Below, one piece after another: positions 7,834 through 15,674 of a DNA stretch of 34,931 bases (its first letter is position 1; every line of letters starts with the position of its first letter). The notes under the pieces are model-generated. The model was not told where the DNA came from. It worked only from the letters and a program-made list of their open reading frames with translations, and searched no databases. The stretch covers positions 1 through 34,931 of the IMG/VR virus record IMGVR_UViG_3300037189_021294; one strand, given 5' to 3'. Source of the stretch: a virus. The position numbers and the translations under genes are program-made.

Positions 7834-8540
7834 GTTAAATTGAATCTCCCTTTTAAAGCATTATAATTTTGTAAAACTTCAACGGGGCTCAATGCTTTAT
7901 TATATGCTGCAAACATAGCAAATGAACCGCTTGAATTAAATGAGGCAGGTGAACCATATTGTCCTAATAAAAAAGGACTGGAGCTTGATGCTGGATTTAT
8001 GTGAGTGCCTGCGGTAACAGTCCTATCAACACCATTTAGATAAATTCTCACGCTAGAACCTGATGAGGTGACTGATATATTATACCAAGTGCCAGTGCGT
8101 ATTGTATTATTATTTATATTTGTCTGTTGTGATGCTCCAGCTTGATATGAGTTATATATTAAATTGCCATTGGTATTTAGTGAAAAATAATAACCATTGG
8201 AATTAAAAAGGCCCTTCCAAAACAAAGGGCTATTTTGCCCAGATACCGTGCCACTTAAAGTTGTAAAATATGACCATTGATTAAATGAAAATCCCCCACC
8301 CGTAAAATTAAGAGCACTACCAAAATTGATGCAGCTACCTGAGCCATTTATCTGAATATTGCCTTTATTGTTTGAATTATAAGTTGGAAGCAATGCGGTG
8401 CCAGAAAAAACTCCATTTGAATTGTTTGGTGTTAAATCTTTCCAAAGTGTTCCAGTTGGAACATATGAATTATAGTCAGCCGCATCAACACACAACACTA
8501 ACCCATCTTTAACAATTTTCGGTCCACGAGAAATTGACAT
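7830..8540 (-). CDS. LamG / concanavalin A-like lectin domain protein (236 aa)
   Basis: The first LamG paralogue downstream of the large fibre. I place the start at the ATG complementary to 8538-8540 (MSISRGPKIVKDGLVLCVDA) because that is where the family begins and because it falls one base after the stop of the 1576-residue gene. The open frame extends 30 codons further up, but that part overlaps the upstream gene and reads as an unrelated Ile-rich tail. The end is AAYNKALSPVEVLQNYNALK. The central strands include FNQWSYFTTL, NISVTSSGSSVRIYLNGVDR and SSSPFLLGQYGSP, as expected for a LamG fold. Together with its two neighbours it forms a lectin cassette. Confidence 0.88.
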   Translation of the reverse strand: MSISRGPKIVKDGLVLCVDAADYNSYVPTGTLWKDLTPNNSNGVFSGTALLPTYNSNNKGNIQINGSGSCINFGSALNFTGGGFSFNQWSYFTTLSGTVSGQNSPLFWKGLFNSNGYYFSLNTNGNLIYNSYQAGASQQTNINNNTIRTGTWYNISVTSSGSSVRIYLNGVDRTVTAGTHINPASSSSPFLLGQYGSPASFNSSGSFAMFAAYNKALSPVEVLQNYNALKGRFNLT

Positions 8541-8541
8541 A

Positions 8542-11500
8542 TTAAATCTCAACCTCCAATTTGGGAACATCTTTTCTTTCTGCAAATATATGATAATAAT
8601 AATTGATGTCTTCAAAATAATTTTTACCAACTTTTACTCCAGAAATATTAACTTCTTCAACGAAAAGTTTTTGATAATTACCAATTGGGGTGAGGGACAC
8701 AGTTATAGAATTTTGATCTACCAATCCGCTCCAATAATTGGGGAATTGAATAAAGCTATTATTTGTTTTACCTCTCAAATAAACAGAATGTTCTGGACCC
8801 TCAAGAACGCCGTATTGTAATTTTTTCCCAACTTGTGTTGGGTGATCAATCAAGAAAGATTTTGTATTAGCAGAGAAATGACCAGTAACAGTTAAATTTC
8901 CGCTGATCGTTTGCGTAGTATTGCCAGTGGTATAGACCACATTTGAAACTGTGGCAGCAGATGCTTCACCACTTAATAATACTCCTGTGCCATTAACAGT
9001 TGGACGAGAGATAAAAGCTTTAACTCCAGAAATTGTTTGGTTACCAGTTGTATAGACAACTTGTCCACTTAAACTAGTGATTTGACTTTGTAAATTTGAA
9101 CCTGTTAAGATTAAATTTGCGCTTGTTGCAAAAGAACTTGTGGAACCCGTTAAAACTGATATGCCACTAACATACAATCCACTCCTGAAATTTCCTGAAC
9201 CATTTACATCTAGGGTATAATTTAAAGCTGCATTACCGGTAAAGTTAACACCAATTTTTCTATCATTTCCTGCGGTAGCAGCAGAAACGAATAATCCTTT
9301 TTGCGAACTATCATCAGGTTGACATCCAAAATAAATACCACCTTGAGTTCTAAAAATATCAGGCCCCGTGTCAGCCATTTCTCCAAAATATAAAGCATAG
9401 CTTTCTTGACCACCATATCTATTAAATACTAAACTATTGCCACCGTCATTAGATTTGGCATAAATTCTTGGGGTAGTGTTGCCTTCGATAAGGACTGCGC
9501 CATAGATATGTAGAGTTTGTTCTGGAGAAGCAGTTCCAATACCAACTCTTTTATTTGATGACGAACTAGTATTCAATATAATATCGCCATATCCTGCATC
9601 TTGTCCAGCATCAAAAATTATACTATTTAAAATATTAAACTTTAAAGTTGGAGTTTTCCCATATTGATCAGTAGTAGAATCATTAAAATTTAAATAACTC
9701 CCACCACCAACAAGATTTGAAGTACCAATTGCACCATTAACATCTAAAGTATAAGCTGGAGAAGTATTACCTATGCCAAGATTGCCGGCGGTATCGAGAG
9801 TTAATGAGCCTGCAACTCCAGCATCTTTGGCTGCTGTATATCCTGCTTCATCTACAGTAGTCATCTGGCTAATACGAAACTTACCATCGTTATCTGTACC
9901 TAAATAGTATCCATAAGGACCAGATTCATCTTGTGCTCTTGCAGCTAATGTTAATGAAGCTGCATTGCGACTTCCAACACTACCATCTCCATTAATATGA
10001 ATATTTGCATTCTTAGAATTACCAAGGAGAGCTATAGTAGGATAAGCTCCAAATATGCCACCAACTCCTGGAGTCTGAATATGAAGTGGATAAACTGGTG
10101 TTGCAGTACCAATACCGACACTATTATTAAAAATTCCAGTACCCGCAAAAGTTTTAATCCCCGAAATTGTTTGATTGCCAGTTATAAAAACAACTTTGCC
10201 ACTTAAACTATTAATCTGCCCCTGAAGATTAGAGCCAGTTGACGCAATGGATGTAGTTAATGTTCCGCTAATGCCAGTAGCAGTTGTTGTTAGAACATAA
10301 TTTCCTGTGAGTGTTCCACTAAGGCTTGAAATTTGACCTTGTAAATTTGATCCAGTAGAAATTAAATTGGCACTCGTTGCAAAAACTCCAGTCTGGCTTG
10401 TTGTAACGAAATTACCAGTTTGACCAGTTGTAACAAAAGATCCAGTATTAAAGTTTCCGGAAACAATTATTCCATTGGTTCCACTTATATAAACAGATAC
10501 TCCACTCACTCCTATGATTGACAAATTTCCAGTTAATGTATTTAATTGAGAAACTCCTGCGGCAGAAGAAGATGATCCCCCAGTAGAGACTGGTATTCCA
10601 TTTATATAAAGGCCCCCTGTAAAATTACCAGAGCCATAAACATTTAATCCATTAGAGTCAACAGTTAAAATATTTGATCGAGCACTGGTTCCAGTACCAT
10701 TGCCAATTATTAATAATGAAGTAATATCAGGGGTATTAAATTTTCCACCAACATGTTGGTAATTTCCAGAAGCAATTGTCGAAATGCCTTCTGCATGAGA
10801 CCCAGCTCCGATAGTTATAGTATAAATACCTTCTGCATGTGAATAAAGTCCAGAAGCAGTTGTTACAAATCCTTCTGAATGAGATTCATCTTTATATGCA
10901 TATGTAGAATACCCTTCTGAATGAGATTGTGTTCCGTTTGCTTGCGTAAAACTTCCTTCAGAATGAGAATAATCTCCATTTGCATATGTATATGAACCTT
11001 CTGCGTGAGAGGCAAATCCAACTGCGAAGTTGGAGTCGCCTTCTGCATGAGACTCCTCTCCATTTGCAAAGTTATATCCTCCTTCAGAATGAGAAGAATT
11101 TCCATTTGCAACTGTCGAAATACCTTCTGCATGAGAGCCATATCCATTTGCTTCTGTACTATCGCCCTCTGCATGAGAAACTGATCCATTTGCAGTTGTA
11201 CTAATTCCTTCTGAGTGTGAATTTTGACCAATAGCAAATGTATTATTTCCTTCTGCGTGAGAAGAAACCCCACTTGCATATGTATATGTGCCTTCTGAAT
11301 GAGAGCTTTGCCCAAATGCCGTTGTTCCTCCACCTTCAGCATGAGATGTTGCGCCCCTTGAATAATTATTTGAACCTTCTGCATGGGAAGCAAAACCAAC
11401 TGAAAATGTGCCATATCCTTCTGCATGAGAATAATCTCCGCTTGAAATTGCTAACCAGCCTTCTGCATGAGAATAGGCCCCAGAGGATATGGTAGTAAAT

Positions 11501-13272
11501 CCTTCAGCATGAGAACCATATCCAGAAGCAATTGAGTATACTCCTTCTGCGTGACTGTATGGTCCCTTGGTAATTGTTGTTCCACCTTCGGCATGAGAAT
11601 ATTGTCCACTTGCAATTGTAGCAGATCCTTCTGCGTGGGAATAAAGACCACTCGCAATATTGCCATTTCCTTGGATCAAAGACCCACTCACAATCATGCC
11701 AGTTAAAAAAGTTTTGATTCCAGAAATACTTTGGTTTCCAGTTGTATAAACTGCATTTGTAACTGTTACAGGAGGAACCCCTGTTAAAACTGCAATTCCA
11801 CTTACATACAATCCACTCCTAAAATTTCCAGAACCATTTACATCTAATAAATATTGAGGAGAATATGTATTTATACCAAATTTAGAATCTTTAAAATATA
11901 AATTTTTACTATAAAATTGAAGATTTCCAGTCGAATAATAAAGAAAACTTGGAGATACAATCATTGGGCTTTGTGATTGATAGCTTGTATTATTAAAATA
12001 ATCATAACCAGGTGGCACATAATAGCCTGGAGGATAGGAACCTGGGTCAATTGTTCCAAGATATATTGATGTATTATTAACATCTAAATAGTAATTCCCT
12101 GTTGCTCCAAAAGTTGGATCAGTAACAACTACTTTATAACCAGCTGCATTATTTACTGGATTTATTTCTATATCAAACCAACCACTTTGTTGACTAGTTC
12201 CTGGATTAATTGAAAGATTATAAGATGAAGCAGAATATACTCTTGTATTATCATTAGCGTATTTATATGCGTAAATTTTAAATAGATAATTTGCTCCAGT
12301 TGCTTTATAAGCCCATGGGGCATTACTAACTCCAGTCATGAATGTAGCGGAAGCGCTAGATACATTGTCTATTGATAATTGAGAAGCGTTTGGCCCGACA
12401 ATTCGATTTACATTTATTAAATCTAAAGTAGTATTGCCACTTCCAATTATATTTCCACCCGCAATAATATCTCCACCCGCAACAATTTCATTTAATGTAT
12501 GAAGATTTCCATAAACATCTAATTTATATTGAGGCGATGAGTTTCCAATGCCAAAATTTCCAAAGTTTGCACAAACCCAAGAATTTCCATTATTATTAGT
12601 TTGAGTTGTTCCAGCCAAGAAATAATCATAGCCAATCCAATTTTTAGCATTTGCGGGACTAGTTGCATTACCAAAATCACCATTATAATTAAAAAAATAA
12701 GATGCATCGTTATCCCAAAGATTAAAATAAATACCGCCTTCACCAGCGGAATCAGTACTAATATTTATATCATTAAATGAGCGTAAATTAAGATTTTCCC
12801 CACCATCATCTAATTGAATATAATTACTGCTATTAATGCCCCTTAAATAATTACTATTGATTGTAATATCACCATTTACATTTATTCCTGTTGCAAAAGT
12901 TTTAATTCCAGAAATTGTTTGATTTCCTGTTGTATAAACTATATTATTTAAATTACCACTAATCCCACTAATATTGGCGCTATTTATATAACCACTTGGA
13001 TTTGAATCTGGATAATAATTCTCACCAACATAATAAAGAATTTGAGTATAGAGACTATTTAAATCTGTTTGAGTTTTAAATACTCCTGTCTGCGAGCTCG
13101 TTACAAAACCGCTTGGGTTAGTAACTAATGGATAAAATACACCAGAAAGAACTCCAGTAGAGGGAATGGGCGGATTACCAGAAAGATAATTCTGGATAAT
13201 TTGAACAGTGTATCCAGAAAATTCAGGTTGGTTTGCTTGCCTTAGCCTTATCGTCGAATCAAATGCTGACAT
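8542..13272 (-). CDS. Giant tail fibre with FDSTIR anchor, YadA-head-like repeats and C-terminal fibre domain (1576 aa)
   Basis: Domain order: residues 1-20 are the anchor MSAFDSTIRLRQANQPEFSG shared with two other fibres. Residues 20-110 match the 182-residue protein. A shaft follows with YTTGNQTISGIKTF and 'GIGNSSPQYKLDV' segments. Residues about 540-840 hold 21 SH(A/S)EG repeats of 14 residues plus one decayed copy (YQHVGG), of the YadA/hemagglutinin head type. A block shared with the 615-residue fibre (SNLQGQISSLSGTLTGNYVL) comes next, then more 'GIG..SP..LDV' modules and VNGTGVLLSGEA. Residues 1470-1576 are a recognisable terminal fibre domain (SFLIDHP, LQYGVLEGPEHSVYLRGK, LTPIG, FAERKDV). 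The protein is presumably the main long host-binding fibre. It heads the unit with three LamG genes and has a GTGTAATA motif before its start. Confidence 0.92.
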   Translation of the reverse strand: MSAFDSTIRLRQANQPEFSGYTVQIIQNYLSGNPPIPSTGVLSGVFYPLVTNPSGFVTSSQTGVFKTQTDLNSLYTQILYYVGENYYPDSNPSGYINSANISGISGNLNNIVYTTGNQTISGIKTFATGINVNGDITINSNYLRGINSSNYIQLDDGGENLNLRSFNDINISTDSAGEGGIYFNLWDNDASYFFNYNGDFGNATSPANAKNWIGYDYFLAGTTQTNNNGNSWVCANFGNFGIGNSSPQYKLDVYGNLHTLNEIVAGGDIIAGGNIIGSGNTTLDLINVNRIVGPNASQLSIDNVSSASATFMTGVSNAPWAYKATGANYLFKIYAYKYANDNTRVYSASSYNLSINPGTSQQSGWFDIEINPVNNAAGYKVVVTDPTFGATGNYYLDVNNTSIYLGTIDPGSYPPGYYVPPGYDYFNNTSYQSQSPMIVSPSFLYYSTGNLQFYSKNLYFKDSKFGINTYSPQYLLDVNGSGNFRSGLYVSGIAVLTGVPPVTVTNAVYTTGNQSISGIKTFLTGMIVSGSLIQGNGNIASGLYSHAEGSATIASGQYSHAEGGTTITKGPYSHAEGVYSIASGYGSHAEGFTTISSGAYSHAEGWLAISSGDYSHAEGYGTFSVGFASHAEGSNNYSRGATSHAEGGGTTAFGQSSHSEGTYTYASGVSSHAEGNNTFAIGQNSHSEGISTTANGSVSHAEGDSTEANGYGSHAEGISTVANGNSSHSEGGYNFANGEESHAEGDSNFAVGFASHAEGSYTYANGDYSHSEGSFTQANGTQSHSEGYSTYAYKDESHSEGFVTTASGLYSHAEGIYTITIGAGSHAEGISTIASGNYQHVGGKFNTPDITSLLIIGNGTGTSARSNILTVDSNGLNVYGSGNFTGGLYINGIPVSTGGSSSSAAGVSQLNTLTGNLSIIGVSGVSVYISGTNGIIVSGNFNTGSFVTTGQTGNFVTTSQTGVFATSANLISTGSNLQGQISSLSGTLTGNYVLTTTATGISGTLTTSIASTGSNLQGQINSLSGKVVFITGNQTISGIKTFAGTGIFNNSVGIGTATPVYPLHIQTPGVGGIFGAYPTIALLGNSKNANIHINGDGSVGSRNAASLTLAARAQDESGPYGYYLGTDNDGKFRISQMTTVDEAGYTAAKDAGVAGSLTLDTAGNLGIGNTSPAYTLDVNGAIGTSNLVGGGSYLNFNDSTTDQYGKTPTLKFNILNSIIFDAGQDAGYGDIILNTSSSSNKRVGIGTASPEQTLHIYGAVLIEGNTTPRIYAKSNDGGNSLVFNRYGGQESYALYFGEMADTGPDIFRTQGGIYFGCQPDDSSQKGLFVSAATAGNDRKIGVNFTGNAALNYTLDVNGSGNFRSGLYVSGISVLTGSTSSFATSANLILTGSNLQSQITSLSGQVVYTTGNQTISGVKAFISRPTVNGTGVLLSGEASAATVSNVVYTTGNTTQTISGNLTVTGHFSANTKSFLIDHPTQVGKKLQYGVLEGPEHSVYLRGKTNNSFIQFPNYWSGLVDQNSITVSLTPIGNYQKLFVEEVNISGVKVGKNYFEDINYYYHIFAERKDVPKLEVEI
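9149..9212 (-). repeat. Direct repeat copy 1 (codes GSGNFRSGLYVSGISVLTG)
   Basis: About 64 bases, nearly identical to 11783-11846 in the same gene; both code for NGSGNFRSGLYVSGI(S/A)VLTG. The two copies are about 2.6 kb apart and in the same orientation and frame, so recombination between them would delete the YadA-like repeat region and keep the frame. Confidence 0.75.
10745..11662 (-). repeat. 42-bp in-frame tandem repeat, 22 units (SHAEG head repeat)
   Basis: Each unit codes for 14 residues of the form x-S-H-(A/S)-E-G-x5-(A/S)-x-G. I count 21 intact SH(A/S)EG units and one decayed unit. In DNA the core is CCTTC(T/A)GCATGAGA or a variant read on the plus strand. In YadA-like heads this repeat forms a left-handed parallel beta-roll with one turn per repeat (established knowledge), so about 22 turns are expected here. 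The array also creates false open frames in other frames and on the plus strand. Confidence 0.9.
11783..11846 (-). repeat. Direct repeat copy 2 (codes GSGNFRSGLYVSGIAVLTG)
   Basis: Partner of 9149-9212. The repeat pair flanks the SHAEG array and the block shared with the 615-residue fibre. Confidence 0.75.
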
Positions 13273-13279
13273 ATAGTAT

Positions 13280-13287
13280 TATTACAC
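13280..13287 (-). promoter_or_regulatory. GTGTAATA motif, candidate late promoter -10 box
   Basis: Minus-strand GTGTAATA ends 7 bases before the ATG of the 1576-residue fibre, in the 40-base gap after the 116-residue gene. Confidence 0.6.
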
Positions 13288-13312
13288 ATATCAGCAAAAA
13301 ATAATTATACAA

Positions 13313-13663
13313 TTAGCGAGCTTCATTTAAAATCTTTTGAACTTCTGGAGTAACTTTTATTCTTGAAGCAGTTGAAGGAGCAGGCTTCTTTAAAGACAAA
13401 ACATAAGCACGAAATAATTTCATCAACTCACTTCTAATTCTTGAAGAGTCTTCTACAATGATGCTGCCCAATGCGCGAGCATGATTTTCCAAATCAGAAC
13501 GGGTCATCTCTTTTAAAGAACTTTCATAAGTTGCTTCGTCAATTGTTTGATAGCGAGAATTTCTATTGTATCCCCACACTTCATCAAGAGAAGTAATCTG
13601 CTGTGTTTCTTCTTTTGCGTGAGTCTGCTTGAGTGTTTCTAATTTTTTTAATTTTTTGGGCAT
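13313..13663 (-). CDS. Small basic protein with SAP/HeH-like motif (116 aa)
   Basis: The N-terminus is basic and Lys rich (MPKKLKKLETLKQ). The middle reads RYQTIDEATYESSLKEMTRSDLENHARALG, followed by DSSRIRSELMKLFRAYVLSL. The 'M(T/S)RSDLxxHAxxxG.....sR..L...l.r.f' pattern resembles the short two-helix SAP/HeH or Rho-N-like motif that often binds nucleic acid; this is by pattern only. It follows the major capsid gene after a terminator, with a 117-base gap in front, so it probably has its own promoter; a near-match GTGATATAATA lies about 25 bases upstream of the ATG. Its placement beside the capsid gene suggests a head-associated or DNA-organising role, unproven. No cysteines are present. Confidence 0.7.
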   Translation of the reverse strand: MPKKLKKLETLKQTHAKEETQQITSLDEVWGYNRNSRYQTIDEATYESSLKEMTRSDLENHARALGSIIVEDSSRIRSELMKLFRAYVLSLKKPAPSTASRIKVTPEVQKILNEAR

Positions 13664-13733
13664 AAATATTAATTGATTTATATATTGTATTATATCACTT
13701 AAAATAAAAAATATATAATATATAAAAACAAAA

Positions 13734-13760
13734 AAACGGAAGGCTTTTGGCCTTCCGTTT
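13734..13760 (-). terminator. Rho-independent terminator after the major capsid gene
   Basis: A perfect 11-bp stem (AAACGGAAGGC / GCCTTCCGTTT) with a 5-base loop, at 13734-13744 and 13750-13760. Read on the minus strand it is followed by TTTTGTTTTTATA, a U-rich tract. It lies 20 bases beyond the stop of the capsid gene and would end that abundant transcript. This is the strongest hairpin I see in the window. Confidence 0.9.
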
Positions 13761-13780
13761 GATTTATTAGATTACAGCAA

Positions 13781-15013
13781 TTAGTTGCTGATAACGATAC
13801 CAACTGTAGAACGAGCATCCAAACAGACGCGGCCTTCTTCGAGGAACCCGTAGAATCCGACCTTCTGAACGCGTGAACCATACATATCAAACTGACCGTC
13901 TGGGAGCACAGAGAATGTGCCACCGGATTCAGCCTGCACAGACACGGGACGAACATAAGCGCCACGAGTATTGTCGATACCTACGCAAATTTGCGAAGAG
14001 GCAGAGCTAACCCATGTAGCAGTTGTTTGAGTAGAGGCATACTGAGTGGAAGAACCATTTGTGAGGTATCCAGCAGGATTGCCCTGAGTTGAGTTAGCAA
14101 AAGCGGTAAACAATGTGTTATACTTCTGACTGTTACCGAATTCGACTAATTCAACAATGTTCACTCCATAAATGCTCTGTAAACCAGCTTGTTTGAAAAC
14201 CTCATCACGGAGGTTATCGCTGAGGTACTGAGTAGCAGCCCAACCAGCATCATAGGATGGAGTAGAAGCACTAGCAGTAACCACTTGGTTAGTAGCAATT
14301 GGATTGTAAGCAAATGCACGAATGTTGGATTTCACTTCAGGAGAAACATACAAATCAGTGATACCATGTGAGTATGGCTGAATTGGGGTGTTTCCGCTGT
14401 ATGACTCATTGATTCTCTTGATGCGAACAATAAGATTGTTCAAGTCAGCAAGAGTAAATACGCCCTTGGCGGCACTGTTAATTGTATGACCGTATGTAGT
14501 CTGAGCAACCTGACCACCAGCATAAACTGGGGTATAGGCTTCAGCGAGAGCTTTGAGAATAACCGCCCAAGCATTCTTTTCTTGCTTGGTCAAAACTTCG
14601 TTAACCATACGCTCAATAGCCTTGGAAACAACGTCCAAGCGGCTCTTACGGGCATATTTCTTGTTGAAAGAAACGGCAGAGTCAAGACGGTAAGTACCAA
14701 ACTTAACTTCCTTCATGCCTTCAACTTGAGAGGTTGGAAGACCACCAGCTTGGGATTGACTCCAAACGGTGACATATCCAGCACCTTCATTGTAGAAGAG
14801 ATCCAATGGGATTGAAGGATCCGAATCTTCGTCGAATTCAACGTCACGATAAACCGTTGAAGCTGTGCCAGCAGTCAAAAGAACTTTCTTGATGACTGGG
14901 GCTAAAAAAGCCGCAATGGCTTCAGTTGCTTCACGAGCAACTTGTGAATTTTTTGAACCCATCGCCTTGATAAGCTCAACCTGTTCTGGTGTATTTTTTA
15001 ATTTAATTTCCAT
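13781..15013 (-). CDS. Major capsid protein (410 aa)
   Basis: It follows protease/scaffold and decoration-like genes in the normal head-gene order, has a usual length for an HK97-fold capsid protein and begins with a helical N-arm (MEIKLKNTPEQVELIKAMGS, EATEAIAAFLAPVIKKVL). The middle has KFGTYRLDSAVSFNKKYARK and a helix-rich VVSKAIERMVNEVLTKQEKN, then TDLYVSPEVKSNIRAF, like the spine and A-domain of phage capsid proteins. The C-terminus has FYGFLEEGRVCLDARSTVGI. The start is supported by a strong Shine-Dalgarno (AAGGAG, about ten bases before the ATG). Codons are visibly richer in G/C than in the fibre genes, as for very highly expressed genes. A strong terminator follows. HK97 fold is inferred; I cannot see a diagnostic motif. 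Confidence 0.88.
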   Translation of the reverse strand: MEIKLKNTPEQVELIKAMGSKNSQVAREATEAIAAFLAPVIKKVLLTAGTASTVYRDVEFDEDSDPSIPLDLFYNEGAGYVTVWSQSQAGGLPTSQVEGMKEVKFGTYRLDSAVSFNKKYARKSRLDVVSKAIERMVNEVLTKQEKNAWAVILKALAEAYTPVYAGGQVAQTTYGHTINSAAKGVFTLADLNNLIVRIKRINESYSGNTPIQPYSHGITDLYVSPEVKSNIRAFAYNPIATNQVVTASASTPSYDAGWAATQYLSDNLRDEVFKQAGLQSIYGVNIVELVEFGNSQKYNTLFTAFANSTQGNPAGYLTNGSSTQYASTQTTATWVSSASSQICVGIDNTRGAYVRPVSVQAESGGTFSVLPDGQFDMYGSRVQKVGFYGFLEEGRVCLDARSTVGIVISN

Positions 15014-15022
15014 AAATAATTT

Positions 15023-15042
15023 TCTCCTTTGTCTTTATAATC
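15023..15042 (-). promoter_or_regulatory. Capsid gene leader: TATAAA box and Shine-Dalgarno
   Basis: In the 35-base gap before the capsid gene the minus strand reads GGATTATAAAGACAAAGGAG. TATAAAGA resembles the T4-type late -10 box (TATAAATA), and AAGGAG is a good ribosome site. The decoration gene has a similar leader. Confidence 0.45.
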
Positions 15043-15048
15043 CTATAA

Positions 15049-15654
15049 TTAGTTCAACGTCAAGCGAATGAGTGCAGATCCGTCTACCCCAGTAGCACCA
15101 AGGGCGATACCAACTTTGGTAGAAACGATTGTTGTACCAGAAGATAAGGGTTGTGCAGTAATCGTACCATTTGCAGCGCCATAAATAGGAGCGCCACCAT
15201 TGAATGAACCAGTCAAACCGCTGTAGAGGAATGTGCCTCTCACAACAACTGGAACAGATTGTCCTGAAATACAGGCTTCCAATTCAGCAGCTTTGCGAGG
15301 ATTATACTTGAGAGGAATCAAGTTTTCATCAAGTTCACGAACATCAAACAATGTGAGTCCGAGTGGATATTCTCCAGGGAAACCACCGCTTGTCGCAGCA
15401 GCGCCAGTGCCAGTGCCGTAATAGGTCACTTGGGCTGGTGTTCCGTAACGCAACGCTTGAACGTTATTTACGGAGAAATCGCCGTAAGTTCCGATAATGT
15501 TAACGGGATCATTATCATTTCTGAAGCCCTGCCCAACAACTTGAACAAGGGTACCCCTGTTGATGATTTGGGAGGTGCTGGTCTGTCCCGAGAATGTATA
15601 GATGTTCAAAACATCTTTCTCGCTGTAATCTCTGAATGGTCTTAATAGTGGCAT
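15049..15654 (-). CDS. Probable capsid decoration / minor head protein (201 aa)
   Basis: It begins MPLLRPFRDYSEKDVLNIYT and is a beta-rich, Gly/Thr-rich protein with an ALRYGTPAQVTYYG segment, a FPGEYPLGLTLFDVRELDEN segment and NPRKAAELEACISGQSVPVV. The position between the protease/scaffold gene and the major capsid gene is the usual place for decoration or head-stabilising proteins (lambda D-type), and the composition matches that of the capsid gene (higher G/C, well-used codons). The leader has AAAGGAT five bases before the ATG and a GATTATAAACA box further up, similar to the capsid leader. Function is inferred mainly from position; it could instead be a second capsid component. Confidence 0.7.
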   Translation of the reverse strand: MPLLRPFRDYSEKDVLNIYTFSGQTSTSQIINRGTLVQVVGQGFRNDNDPVNIIGTYGDFSVNNVQALRYGTPAQVTYYGTGTGAAATSGGFPGEYPLGLTLFDVRELDENLIPLKYNPRKAAELEACISGQSVPVVVRGTFLYSGLTGSFNGGAPIYGAANGTITAQPLSSGTTIVSTKVGIALGATGVDGSALIRLTLN

Positions 15655-15674
15655 AATTTATCCTTTTTTTTTGT

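Noticed and set aside
8541-8630. 30-codon N-terminal extension of the first LamG protein
   Set aside because: It lies in the 3' end of the giant fibre gene; LamG paralogues start at the GPxIV segment.
10745-11662. Regularly spaced repeats that could suggest a CRISPR array
   Set aside because: The period is 42 bp without distinct spacers, the whole region is in frame and codes for SHAEG units, and no cas genes are present.
10863-11666. Open frames on both strands in the SHAEG region, e.g. minus 10863-11426 and 11451-11666, plus 10980-11204 and 11238-11495
   Set aside because: They are other frames of the 42-bp repeat: periodic, His/Leu/Gln-rich and fully inside the giant fibre gene, which has the better protein.
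13699-13965. 88-codon minus-strand frame crossing the terminator and end of the capsid gene
   Set aside because: It overlaps the capsid gene in another frame and runs through the terminator hairpin.
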